Origin: Streptomyces cucumeris
Lineage (GTDB): Bacteria; Actinomycetota; Actinomycetes; Streptomycetales; Streptomycetaceae
Assembly: GCF_024295805.1 (NCBI RefSeq)
Contig: NZ_JANCLX010000010.1
Coordinates: forward strand, 62,001-126,000
Length of the DNA: 64,000 nt
Direction: 5' to 3'
Each line of letters begins with the position of its first letter. The stretch's first letter is position 1. The position numbers and the translations under genes were made by a program. The notes below the pieces were generated by a model that was not told where the DNA came from, did not search any database, and saw only the letters and a list, made by a program, of their open reading frames with translations. Positions 1-8,145 of this stretch are shown piece after piece.

Positions 1-746
1 CGTTGGAGCGAGCTGCGGCGATGCTACGCCTGCTCGCCGGTGGTGAGCGACGTCTGGGACTGTCCGATATCGCCTCCACCCTGGGCCTGGCCAAGGGGAC
101 CGCGCACGGCATCCTGCGCACCCTCCAGCAGGAGGGCTTCGTCGAGCAGGACGAGGCCTCGGGCCGCTACCAGCTCGGCGCGGAGCTGCTGCGCCTGGGC
201 AACAGCTATCTGGACGTCCACGAGCTGCGCGCCCGCGCGCTGGTGTGGACCGACGACCTCGCCCGCTCCAGCGGCGAGAGCGTGTACCTGGGCGTACTGC
301 ACCAGCAGGGCGTGCTCATCGTCCACCATGTCTTCCGCCCGGACGACAGCCGTCAAGTGCTGGAGGTCGGCGCCATGCACCCGCTGCACTCCACCGCCCT
401 GGGCAAGGTGCTCTCCGCCTACGACCCGGTGGCCCACAGCGAGGTGGCCGAGGGCGAGCGCAAGGAGTTCACCCCGCGCACGGTGACCGGCGCCGAGGAG
501 TTCGAGGGCGTCCTCGCCCTCACCCGGGCCCGGGGCTGGGGCTCGGACGTGGAGGAGACCTGGGAGGGCGTCGCATCGGTCGCGGCCCCCGTCCACGACC
601 GCCGGCGGCTGCCGGTGGGGGCCGTGGGCATCACCGGCGCGGTGGAACGGGTGTGCGACGGCGGAGAGCTGCGCTCGGAGCTCGTGGCGGCGGTCCGGGA
701 CTGCGCCCGCGCCGTGTCCCGGGATCTCGGCGCAAGCCGCTTCTGA
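1..746 (+). CDS. gylR: IclR-family glycerol operon repressor (GylR), 5' end outside window
   Basis: Transcriptional repressor of the IclR family that in Streptomyces controls the adjacent glycerol genes. The frame is open from the left edge. The first start-like codon seen is TTG at 3, but homologues begin a few residues earlier, so the gene is probably cut by the window edge. An N-terminal winged helix (visible residues about 5-60, recognition part LGLAKGTAHGILR) is followed by an effector-binding domain with the typical HPLHSTALGKVLSA stretch. It ends with TGA at 746, 252 bp before glpF on the same strand. Assignment to GylR rests on family plus the glpF-glpK-glpD context. The ligand is presumably glycerol or glycerol-3-phosphate, which is inference. 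Confidence 0.85.
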   Translation, partial: LERAAAMLRLLAGGERRLGLSDIASTLGLAKGTAHGILRTLQQEGFVEQDEASGRYQLGAELLRLGNSYLDVHELRARALVWTDDLARSSGESVYLGVLHQQGVLIVHHVFRPDDSRQVLEVGAMHPLHSTALGKVLSAYDPVAHSEVAEGERKEFTPRTVTGAEEFEGVLALTRARGWGSDVEETWEGVASVAAPVHDRRRLPVGAVGITGAVERVCDGGELRSELVAAVRDCARAVSRDLGASRF

Positions 747-862
747 TCACGTCCGCCCAGGTCCGCACCGGTTCACAACGGTTTCACATACCCGCGATTT
801 TTCCGCCACACGACCCTTGACGAGGTCTCCCCCGTGAAGAAAACTGCCGTGCATCGGTCGGC

Positions 863-885
863 ATTGTCGAACACCTAACGACAAT
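863..885 (+). promoter_or_regulatory. Inverted repeat in the glpF promoter region, candidate GylR operator
   Basis: A perfect 7-bp inverted repeat, ATTGTCG (863-869) and CGACAAT (879-885) with a 9-bp spacer, lies about 115 bp upstream of the glpF start. The left arm contains a TTGTCG that could act as a -35 element. It is the most striking dyad between gylR and glpF, so it is a candidate operator. Binding by GylR is inference. Two near direct repeats (CGGTTCACA and CGGTTTCACA) lie just upstream around 768-790. Confidence 0.4.
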
Positions 886-998
886 ATTCGCTATGGTGGA
901 CTCGCCGCGGGCCGACCAACGCCCTCACCTGAGGGCGCGGACCACCGGAGGGACCCGGGGGTTCGCCTTCCCCTGGACGAAGGACAAAGGAGTCGCGG

Positions 999-1796
999 GT
1001 GTCCAGCTCCGACATCTTCATCGGCGAGACCATCGGTACCGCCGTTCTCATTCTGCTCGGCGGTGGCGTCGTCGCCGGCATCGTCTTGAAGCGTTCCAAG
1101 GCGCTCAACGCGGGGTGGCTCGCCATCACCTTCGGGTGGGGTTTCGCCGTGCTCACCGCCGCGTACATATCCGCGCCGCTCTCCGGAGCGCACCTCAACC
1201 CGGCAGTGACCCTCGGGCTCGCCCTCACCGACAAGGCCGAGTGGAGCGATGTGCCGTTCTACCTGCTCGGTGAGATGACCGGTGCCTTCCTCGGCGCGAT
1301 CCTGGTCTGGCTCGCCTACCTCGGTCAGTTCCACGCCCACCTCACCGACCGCGAGATCGTCGGCGGTCCGGGTGCGCAGGACACGGCCGCGGCCGACGTC
1401 AAGCAGGCCGCGGGCGGCGCGGGCCCGGTTCTGGGAGTGTTCTCCACCGGCCCGGAGATCCGGAACACGGTGCAGAACCTGCTGACGGAGATCATCGGCA
1501 CCGTGGTGCTGGTGCTCGCCATCCTCACGCAGGGGCTGAACAACGAGGGCAACGGCCTCGGCCCCATCGGCGTCCTCATCACCGCGCTGGTCGTGGTGGG
1601 CATCGGCCTCTCGCTCGGCGGCCCCACCGGCTACGCCATCAACCCGGCCCGTGACCTGGGCCCGCGCATCGCCCACGCCCTCCTGCCGCTGCCCAACAAG
1701 GGCGGCTCGGACTGGGGCTACGCATGGATCCCGGTCGTCGGCCCGCTCCTCGGCGGTGCCCTCGCGGGCGGTATCTACGAGATCGCCTTCGTCTAG
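999..1796 (+). CDS. glpF: Glycerol uptake facilitator, MIP/aquaporin family (GlpF)
   Basis: Six-helix major intrinsic protein that lets glycerol diffuse across the cytoplasmic membrane. Both pore signatures are present: SGAHLNPAVT near residue 65 and YAINPARDLGPR near residue 210. The Asp after the second NPA is the mark of aquaglyceroporins rather than water-only aquaporins. A GTG start at 999 is preceded by AAAGGA (986-991). At 265 aa it has normal family length. It is the first gene of the glycerol operon, followed 35 bp later by glpK, and supplies substrate to the kinase. Confidence 0.93.
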   Translation: MSSSDIFIGETIGTAVLILLGGGVVAGIVLKRSKALNAGWLAITFGWGFAVLTAAYISAPLSGAHLNPAVTLGLALTDKAEWSDVPFYLLGEMTGAFLGAILVWLAYLGQFHAHLTDREIVGGPGAQDTAAADVKQAAGGAGPVLGVFSTGPEIRNTVQNLLTEIIGTVVLVLAILTQGLNNEGNGLGPIGVLITALVVVGIGLSLGGPTGYAINPARDLGPRIAHALLPLPNKGGSDWGYAWIPVVGPLLGGALAGGIYEIAFV

Positions 1797-1831
1797 CCCC
1801 CACCCCCAGACACGCAGGAGAGCCTCAGAAC

Positions 1832-3379
1832 ATGAGCGACACCCACACCACCAGCGCCTCGTCCCACGGTCACGGCCCCTTCATCGCGGCCATCGACCAG
1901 GGCACGACCTCCAGCCGCTGCATCGTCTTCGACCGCGACGGACGCATCGTCTCCGTCGACCAGAAGGAGCACGAGCAGATCTTCCCCAAGCCGGGCTGGG
2001 TCGAGCACAACGCGACCGAGATCTGGGAGAACGTCCAGGAAGTCGTCACCGGCGCCATCACCAAGGCCGGGATCACCTCCGCCGACGTCAAGGCGATCGG
2101 CATCACCAACCAGCGCGAGACCACCCTGCTGTGGGACAAGAACACCGGTGAGCCGGTGCACAACGCGCTCGTCTGGCAGGACACCCGTACCGACGCCCTG
2201 TGCCGTGAGCTCGGCCGCAACGTCGGCCAGGACCGCTTCCGCCGGGAGACCGGCCTTCCGCTGGCGTCCTACTTCGCGGGCCCGAAGATCCGCTGGCTGC
2301 TCGACAACGTCGAGGGGCTGCGGGAGCGCGCCGAGTCCGGCGACATCCTCTTCGGCACCATGGACTCCTGGGTCATCTGGAACCTCACCGGCGGAGTCAA
2401 CGGCGGTGTGCACGTCACCGACGTCACCAACGCCTCCCGCACCATGCTGATGAACCTGCACACCCTCGACTGGGACGAGAAGATCCTGGCGTCGATGCAG
2501 ATCCCGGCCGCGGTGCTGCCGAAGATCCGCTCCTCCGCCGAGGTCTACGGCCGCACGGCCGACGGCGTCCTCGCGGGCGTCCCGGTGGCCTCCGCACTCG
2601 GCGACCAGCAGGCCGCGCTCTTCGGCCAGACCTGCTTCTCCGAGGGCGAGGCCAAGTCGACCTACGGCACCGGCACCTTCCTGCTGATGAACACCGGCGA
2701 CAAGCCGGTCAACTCCTACAACGGGCTGCTGACCACGGTCGGCTACCGGATCGGCGACCAGAAGCCGGTCTACGCCCTCGAGGGATCCATCGCCGTCACC
2801 GGTTCGCTGGTGCAGTGGATGCGGGACCAGATGGGTCTGATCAACAGCGCCGCCGAGATCGAGACGCTGGCCAGCTCGGTGGAGGACAACGGCGGCGCCT
2901 ACTTCGTACCGGCCTTCTCCGGTCTGTTCGCCCCGTACTGGCGCGATGACGCGCGCGGTGTCATCGCGGGTCTGACCCGCTATGTCACCAAGGCGCACAT
3001 CGCCCGTGCGGTGCTCGAGGCCACGGCCTGGCAGACCCGCGAGATCGTCGACGCGATGACCAAGGACTCCGGTGTGGAGCTCAGCGCCCTCAAGGTCGAC
3101 GGCGGTATGACCTCCAACAACCTGCTGATGCAGACCCTCTCGGACGCCCTGGACGCACCCGTGGTGCGCCCGATGGTCGCCGAGACCACCTGCCTCGGCG
3201 CGGCCTACGCAGCCGGCCTGGCCGTCGGCTTCTGGCCCGACACCGAGGCCCTGCGCGCCAACTGGCGCCGGGCCGCGGAATGGACCCCCCGTATGGGCGC
3301 GGACGTACGCGACCGCGAGTACAAGAACTGGCTCAAGGCCGTGCAGCGGACCCTGGGCTGGATCGAGGACGAGGAGTAA
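1832..3379 (+). CDS. glpK: Glycerol kinase (GlpK)
   Basis: FGGY-family kinase that phosphorylates glycerol to sn-glycerol-3-phosphate with ATP in the cytoplasm, trapping what GlpF admits. The first FGGY signature DQGTTSSRCIVFD sits near residue 25, and the C-terminal ATP-binding half contains KVDGGMTSNNLLMQ. The open frame extends upstream to 1724. ATG 1832 is chosen because CAGGAG (1815-1820) precedes it and the family N-terminus starts here, giving 515 aa, a normal length. It is flanked by glpF and, only 4 bp downstream, glpD, so the three are surely co-transcribed. Confidence 0.95.
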   Translation: MSDTHTTSASSHGHGPFIAAIDQGTTSSRCIVFDRDGRIVSVDQKEHEQIFPKPGWVEHNATEIWENVQEVVTGAITKAGITSADVKAIGITNQRETTLLWDKNTGEPVHNALVWQDTRTDALCRELGRNVGQDRFRRETGLPLASYFAGPKIRWLLDNVEGLRERAESGDILFGTMDSWVIWNLTGGVNGGVHVTDVTNASRTMLMNLHTLDWDEKILASMQIPAAVLPKIRSSAEVYGRTADGVLAGVPVASALGDQQAALFGQTCFSEGEAKSTYGTGTFLLMNTGDKPVNSYNGLLTTVGYRIGDQKPVYALEGSIAVTGSLVQWMRDQMGLINSAAEIETLASSVEDNGGAYFVPAFSGLFAPYWRDDARGVIAGLTRYVTKAHIARAVLEATAWQTREIVDAMTKDSGVELSALKVDGGMTSNNLLMQTLSDALDAPVVRPMVAETTCLGAAYAAGLAVGFWPDTEALRANWRRAAEWTPRMGADVRDREYKNWLKAVQRTLGWIEDEE

Positions 3380-3383
3380 CACA

Positions 3384-4994
3384 ATGACCACCCTGCAGAG
3401 CGTTCCGTCGCTCGGAACGCACCCGGCTGTCGGTTCGAACCCGGGCCGCGCCGAAACCCGGGAACAGCTGTCCAAGGCTTCTTATGACCTCCTGGTGATC
3501 GGCGGCGGCATCCTGGGCATCACCACTGCCTGGCACGCCGCGCAGTCCGGGCTGCGGGTGGCGATGGTGGACGCCGGCGACTTCGCCGGCGCCACCTCCT
3601 CCGCTTCCTCCAAGCTGCTCCACGGCGGCCTGCGCTACCTCCAGACGGGGGCGGTCAAGCTGGTCGCCGAGAACCACTTCGAGCGGCGCGCGGTCTCCCG
3701 CACCGTCGCTCCGCACCTGGCCAATCCGCTGACCTTCTACCTGCCGGTGTACAAGGGCGGTCCGCACGGCGCGGCCAAGCTGGGCGCGGGTGTCTTCGCC
3801 TACTCCGCGCTCTCCGCCTTCCGGGACGGCGTCGGCCATGTCCTTAAGCCCGAGAAGGCCGCGCGTGACGTCCCGGAGCTGCGCACCGAGGGCCTCAAGG
3901 CGGTCGCGGTCTACGGCGACGGCCAGATGAACGACAGCCGGATGGCCCTGATGACGGTCCGCGCGGCGGCCGAGGCCGGTGCCACCGTGCTCAACCACGC
4001 CGAGGTCACCGGACTGCGGATGACCGACGGCCGGGTCACCGGCGCGGAGCTCAAGGACCGCACCGACGGCACCGAGTTCGGCGTCAACGCCCGGCTGGTG
4101 CTCAACGCCACCGGACCGTGGGTGGACCACCTGCGCCGGATGGAGGACCCGGGCGCGGCTCCGTCGATCCGGCTGTCCAAGGGCGCGCACCTGGTGCTCA
4201 AGCGCACCGCGCCGTGGAAGGCGGCGCTGGCGACCCCCATCGACAAGTACCGCATCACCTTCGCCCTCCCCTGGGAGGACATGCTGCTGCTCGGCACCAC
4301 CGACGAGGAGTTCGAGGGCGACCCGGCGGATGTCGCGGTCAACGAGAACGACATCACCCAGATCCTGGACGAGGCCGCCTTCTCCATCCGCGACCAGCAG
4401 CTCTCCCGTGATCTGATCACCTACTCCTTCGCGGGCCTGCGGGTGCTGCCCGGTGGCCCCGGCGACACCGCGAAGGCCAAGCGCGAGACCGTGGTCACCG
4501 AGGGCAAGGGCGGCATGCTGTCCATAGCCGGCGGCAAGTGGACGACCTTCCGGCACATCGGCCGCACCGTGATGCAGAAGCTGGCCGAGCTGCCCGGCCG
4601 TCCGCTCGCGGACGACATGGAGCCGGTCAAGCAGCTCCCCAAGCACATGCCGCTGCCGGGTATCGCCAACCCGCACGCCGTGGAACACCGGCTGCTGGTG
4701 GACGGCGGTACCCCCGGTCCGCGGATGGCCGCGGACACCGCGCGCCACCTGGCCACCCACTACGGTTCGCTGTCCTTCGACATCGCGCGGCTGGCCAGCG
4801 CCGACCCGGCGCTCGCCGAGCGAATCCACCCGGACGCCCCGGAGATCTGGGCGCAGGTCGTCTACGCCCGCGACCATGAGTGGGCCGAGACGGCGGACGA
4901 TGTGCTGCGCCGCCGCACCACCCTCACCATCCGCGGTCTGGACTCGGACGACATCCGCGGCCGGGTCGAGGACCTGCTGGGCAAGCGCGCCTGA
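3384..4994 (+). CDS. glpD: Glycerol-3-phosphate dehydrogenase, FAD-dependent (GlpD)
   Basis: Flavoprotein that oxidises glycerol-3-phosphate to dihydroxyacetone phosphate and passes electrons to quinones at the inner face of the membrane. The FAD dinucleotide fold is at residues 33-60 (VIGGGILGITTAW), followed by the conserved SSKLLHGGLRYL region. A C-terminal helical cap domain ends the 536-aa protein, normal for GlpD. The ribosome-binding sequence GAGGAG overlaps the end of glpK, which suggests translational coupling. It is the last gene of the operon, with a strong hairpin 30 bp downstream. Confidence 0.95.
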   Translation: MTTLQSVPSLGTHPAVGSNPGRAETREQLSKASYDLLVIGGGILGITTAWHAAQSGLRVAMVDAGDFAGATSSASSKLLHGGLRYLQTGAVKLVAENHFERRAVSRTVAPHLANPLTFYLPVYKGGPHGAAKLGAGVFAYSALSAFRDGVGHVLKPEKAARDVPELRTEGLKAVAVYGDGQMNDSRMALMTVRAAAEAGATVLNHAEVTGLRMTDGRVTGAELKDRTDGTEFGVNARLVLNATGPWVDHLRRMEDPGAAPSIRLSKGAHLVLKRTAPWKAALATPIDKYRITFALPWEDMLLLGTTDEEFEGDPADVAVNENDITQILDEAAFSIRDQQLSRDLITYSFAGLRVLPGGPGDTAKAKRETVVTEGKGGMLSIAGGKWTTFRHIGRTVMQKLAELPGRPLADDMEPVKQLPKHMPLPGIANPHAVEHRLLVDGGTPGPRMAADTARHLATHYGSLSFDIARLASADPALAERIHPDAPEIWAQVVYARDHEWAETADDVLRRRTTLTIRGLDSDDIRGRVEDLLGKRA

Positions 4995-5023
4995 CCCCCG
5001 CGGGCCGCTGCCGGTCCGGACGG

Positions 5024-5053
5024 CCGGGCGGAAGGATCACTCCTTCCGCCCGG
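5024..5053 (+). terminator. Hairpin terminator of the glycerol operon
   Basis: A perfect 13-bp GC-rich stem (5024-5036 and 5041-5053) with a TCAC loop lies 29 bp after the glpD stop. There is no long T tract, which is usual for Streptomyces terminators. Confidence 0.8.
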
Positions 5054-5258
5054 GCGGCCTCCGGGAAGCCGCAGACGACCTCTCACACCTAGGGCAGTTG
5101 GGGCTTACGAAGAGCCCCCGGTCCGGTGGGGCGAAAAATCAGCGGGATCGCTCTTGCCTTCTTCGGTGGCACGCGCATCAATGACAGCGACCCCCTCTTC
5201 TGACGGGCAGTCAGCACGTTCCGCTTCACGCACCTCCCCCACACCGGAAGGCACCCCC

Positions 5259-5729
5259 ATGAGACGCATCACGCTCGGGATCAGTACGGCACTGGGAACA
5301 GCGGCGCTGGCCACCGGGGCGCTCGCCCTGGCGCCGACGGCCTCCGCGGTCACCCCCACGACCGCCACCATCACGGCCGACTGCGGGGCCTTCGGCTCCG
5401 GATCGGCGACGCTCGTCGCCACACAGAACGGCACCTCCGCGACCATCACCCTGTCCTCGTCGGCGGTCACGACGCCCCTCGATGTCCCGGCCGGGGCGGT
5501 GAAGTCGACCCTGACACTGTCGAAGAACGGCTCGGGGACCACCACCTTCACCGGGAACGCCAACCCGGCCATTCCCGCCAACTCCGCTGTCACCACCGGC
5601 CCGCTGAACGGCACGGTCGCGGCGGGCGACAAACTGGAGGCCAAGTCGCTGAAGCTGGTCGTCTTCGGCTTCATCACGGTGAACTGCACGGCCACATCGG
5701 CGCAGTCACCGGGGCCGTTCACCTTCTGA
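5259..5729 (+). CDS. Small secreted protein of unknown function
   Basis: Not recognised as a known family. The start at ATG 5259 is preceded by CCGGAAGG (5244-5251); an upstream in-frame start at 5154 lacks the site and would bury the signal peptide. Residues 1-30 form a classical Sec signal (RR near the N-terminus, an Ala/Leu/Gly-rich core, likely cleavage after TASA). The mature part, about 126 aa, is rich in Thr, Ala and Ser and looks like a small beta-sandwich. It has just two cysteines, in ADCGAFG and VNCTATS near the two ends, well placed for a disulphide. It stands alone between the glycerol operon terminator and a GntR gene. An exported, possibly cell-wall-associated protein is the safest description. 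Confidence 0.75.
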   Translation: MRRITLGISTALGTAALATGALALAPTASAVTPTTATITADCGAFGSGSATLVATQNGTSATITLSSSAVTTPLDVPAGAVKSTLTLSKNGSGTTTFTGNANPAIPANSAVTTGPLNGTVAAGDKLEAKSLKLVVFGFITVNCTATSAQSPGPFTF

Positions 5730-5854
5730 GCCCCCCTGAGAGCTTCTGAGCCCCTCCTGAGTCCCTTCCCGGCGCCGCGCATCCGGTCCGGTGGTGTTCC
5801 CGGCGGGCACCACCGGATCGCTCATGCCATCGCTCACGCCATAATGGATCCCAG

Positions 5855-5865
5855 AGATCGGATGT
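5855..5865 (+). promoter_or_regulatory. Candidate GntR operator upstream of the regulator gene
   Basis: AGATCGGATGT (5855-5865) lies just upstream of the GntR start at 5886. Its exact reverse complement recurs at 6679-6689 downstream of the same gene. An 11-bp exact match flanking a regulator gene suggests an operator and autoregulation; this is inference. Confidence 0.35.
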
Positions 5866-5885
5866 TTGCTCCGGGGAGGTCCACC

Positions 5886-6560
5886 ATGGCGGTCACCGAC
5901 GAGGCGATCGAAAAAATCAAGGACATGATCGTCTCGGGGGCGCTGCGCCCGGGTGACCGGCTGCCCAAGGAGAGCGAGCTCGCCGCCGACCTCGGCCTGT
6001 CCCGCAACTCGCTGCGCGAGGCGGTGCGCGCGCTGTCGCTGATCCGGATCCTCGACGTACGCCAGGGCGACGGCACCTATGTCACCAGTCTGGACCCCCG
6101 GTTGCTGCTGGAGGCGCTGAGCTTCGTCGTCGACTTCCACCGGGACGACACGGTGCTGGAGTTCCTCGCGGTGCGCCGGATCCTGGAGCCCGCGGCCACC
6201 GCGCTGGCCTGTACCCGGATCGGTGACGCCGAGCTGGACGCGCTCACCGCCGAGCTGGACGCGCTGGGACCGGCGCCGTCGGTGGAGGAGCTGGTCGCCT
6301 GCGATCTGGCGTTCCACCGCGCCATCGTCCAGGCGTCGGGCAACTCGGTGCTCTGCGCGCTGCTGGACGGCCTCTCCGGCCCCACCACCCGGGCCCGGGT
6401 GTGGCGCGGGCTGACCCATGAGGACGCCGTGCGCCGCACCCTGCACGAGCACCGGGCGATCCTGGGCGCGCTGCGCGACCGGGACGCGGAGGCGGCGCAC
6501 TCCTGGGCGACGGTGCACATCGCGAGTGTCGAGCAGTGGCTGCGCTCCCATGACGGATGA
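5886..6560 (+). CDS. GntR-family regulator, FadR subfamily with FCD domain
   Basis: One-component transcriptional regulator of 224 aa. The N-terminal winged helix (residues about 5-70) contains PKESELAADLGLSRNSLREAV and GDGTYV. The remainder is an all-helical FCD ligand-binding domain with the usual RRILEPAATALA opening and the histidines of the metal site (CDLAFHRAI near residue 140). ATG 5886 is preferred over in-frame ATGs at 5844 and 5862 because GGGGAGG (5873-5879) is correctly spaced. FCD regulators usually sense carboxylates or sugar acids, but no catabolic operon is adjacent, so the target is unknown. Confidence 0.85.
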   Translation: MAVTDEAIEKIKDMIVSGALRPGDRLPKESELAADLGLSRNSLREAVRALSLIRILDVRQGDGTYVTSLDPRLLLEALSFVVDFHRDDTVLEFLAVRRILEPAATALACTRIGDAELDALTAELDALGPAPSVEELVACDLAFHRAIVQASGNSVLCALLDGLSGPTTRARVWRGLTHEDAVRRTLHEHRAILGALRDRDAEAAHSWATVHIASVEQWLRSHDG

Positions 6561-6899
6561 CACCTCAGTTCCCTTGAGCGAAGGGCGAGTTGGGCTGATC
6601 CGTGCCCGTGCGGGGCGGCTGTCCCTCCGGGGTGTGCGTACGCGGACGGCCGAGACCCTCCGAACACAACGCAATAGAACATCCGATCTTTTTCGGTGGT
6701 CCGATGTATAGCGCCGTTGTTCGCATCCCGTCCAGGAATGCGCGGCGGATCAGGGGGTACAGGTCGGATGAATCTGTGTGTCGCGCTGTACGGGGGCTGC
6801 GGTGGAGGGCCCGTTAAGCCGTAGGCTTAGTGCGCACGCAATGGAACTGGAACCGGGGGCGGCACCGACCCGTCCGCCCCGGTCGGAAGGAGGCGCTGG
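6561..6899. other. Gene-free stretch before the PAC2 gene, with putative regulatory repeats
   Basis: About 340 bp without a convincing gene. It contains the inverted element at 6679-6707 and a small dyad TAAGCC-GTA-GGCTTA (6815-6829) about 70 bp before the PAC2 gene. The rest is most simply the upstream region of that gene. The translation-initiation site AAGGAGG lies at 6887-6893. Confidence 0.5.
6679..6707. promoter_or_regulatory. Imperfect inverted repeat sharing the GntR-flanking motif
   Basis: The left arm ACATCCGATC (6679-6688) and right arm GGTCCGATGT (6698-6707) form an imperfect dyad. The left arm plus one base is the exact reverse complement of the element at 5855-5865. It is a candidate second operator for the adjacent GntR protein. 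Confidence 0.35.
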
Positions 6900-8048
6900 G
6901 TGATCGAGCTTGAGGGGGTTCCCGAGCTGATCGACCCGGTCATGATCTGTGCCTTCGAGGGCTGGAACGACGCCGGGGACGCGGCCTCCACCGCGGTGGG
7001 GCACCTGGACCGGGAGTGGAAGGGCGAGGTCTTCGCCGCTCTCGACGCCGAGGACTACTACGACTTCCAGGTGAACCGTCCCACCGTGGCCCTGGAGTCC
7101 GGGGTCCGCAAGATCACCTGGCCGACGACCCGGCTCTCCGTCGTCCGCGCGGACACCGGTGAGAAGACCCGCGATCTGGTGCTGGTGCGCGGTATCGAGC
7201 CCAGTATGCGGTGGCGGTCGTTCTGCAACGAGATCCTCGGCTACGCCCATGAGTTGGGCGTGGAGATGGTCGTGGTGCTCGGCGCGCTGCTCGGCGACAC
7301 CCCGCACACCCGGCCGGTACCGGTCAGCGGCGTCACCTCCGATCCGGATCTGGCCCGCAGCCTCGACCTGGAGGAGACCCGCTACGAGGGCCCCACGGGC
7401 ATCGTCGGCATCCTCCAGGAAGCCTGCACCCACGCCGGTGTTCCGGCGGTGAGCCTCTGGGCGGCCGTACCGCACTACGTCTCGCAGCCGCCGAATCCGA
7501 AGGCGACCCTGGCGCTGCTCAACCGTCTCGAGGACCTGATCGGGGTGCGGATCCCGCTCGGCGAGCTGACCGAGGACGCACGGGCCTGGCAGCTCGGCGT
7601 GGACCAACTGGCCGCCGAGGACAGCGAAGTGGCGGAGTACGTGCAGTCGCTGGAGGAGGCGCGCGACACCGCGGAGCTGCCGGAGGCGTCGGGCGAGGCC
7701 ATCGCCCGCGAGTTCGAGCGCTATCTGCGGCGGCGGGACGGCCAGCCCGGTCCGGGCGGCCACGCCACCGAGAGCGGAGGTGTCGCGGACGGCCGGGAGG
7801 GTCCGGGCACCGGCTCGTATCTGCGGGACTCCGCCGGCGGCCACACACGCCCGCGCAAGCCGTCCCCGAAGGACGACGTGGCCAGGGAGGAGAGCGAGGG
7901 CCCGGACGGCGACGAGAGCGCCGCCGAGAGCTCCGACGGCCCCACCACCGGCACCGGCACCGGCACCGACGGGAACGAGTCCACCGACGCGGACACCGGG
8001 GACGGGGACACCGGCGGCGGGGAGGACCGGACCGGCTCCGACGGCTGA
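6900..8048 (+). CDS. parJ: PAC2-family protein, ParJ-like (ParA-interacting actinobacterial protein)
   Basis: A 382-aa PAC2-domain protein (residues about 1-275) with a long acidic, low-complexity C-terminal tail containing GTGTGTDGNE-type runs. GTG 6900 is preceded by AAGGAGG (6887-6893). Its place between the glycerol operon and mshC matches the position I recall for S. coelicolor SCO1662, published as ParJ. ParJ binds ParA, controls its polymerisation and affects chromosome segregation during sporulation. The family and fold are clear; the ParJ name rests on synteny and resemblance to the actinobacterial PAC2 group. The tail is longer than the conserved core needs and is probably disordered. 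Confidence 0.7.
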   Translation: MIELEGVPELIDPVMICAFEGWNDAGDAASTAVGHLDREWKGEVFAALDAEDYYDFQVNRPTVALESGVRKITWPTTRLSVVRADTGEKTRDLVLVRGIEPSMRWRSFCNEILGYAHELGVEMVVVLGALLGDTPHTRPVPVSGVTSDPDLARSLDLEETRYEGPTGIVGILQEACTHAGVPAVSLWAAVPHYVSQPPNPKATLALLNRLEDLIGVRIPLGELTEDARAWQLGVDQLAAEDSEVAEYVQSLEEARDTAELPEASGEAIAREFERYLRRRDGQPGPGGHATESGGVADGREGPGTGSYLRDSAGGHTRPRKPSPKDDVAREESEGPDGDESAAESSDGPTTGTGTGTDGNESTDADTGDGDTGGGEDRTGSDG

Positions 8049-8073
8049 CCACCGCCCCCGCGCACCGTACGGC

Positions 8074-8116
8074 GAACGGGCCCGCACCGGAAGAAGTGTC
8101 CGGTGCGGGCCCGTTC
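8074..8116. terminator. Bidirectional terminator between parJ and mshC
   Basis: A perfect 18-bp stem (8074-8091 and 8099-8116) with a 7-nt loop lies between two convergent genes, so it can serve both strands. Confidence 0.85.
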
Positions 8117-8145
8117 CCGTGGGTCAGGGGCCGGTCAGCGGGCGG

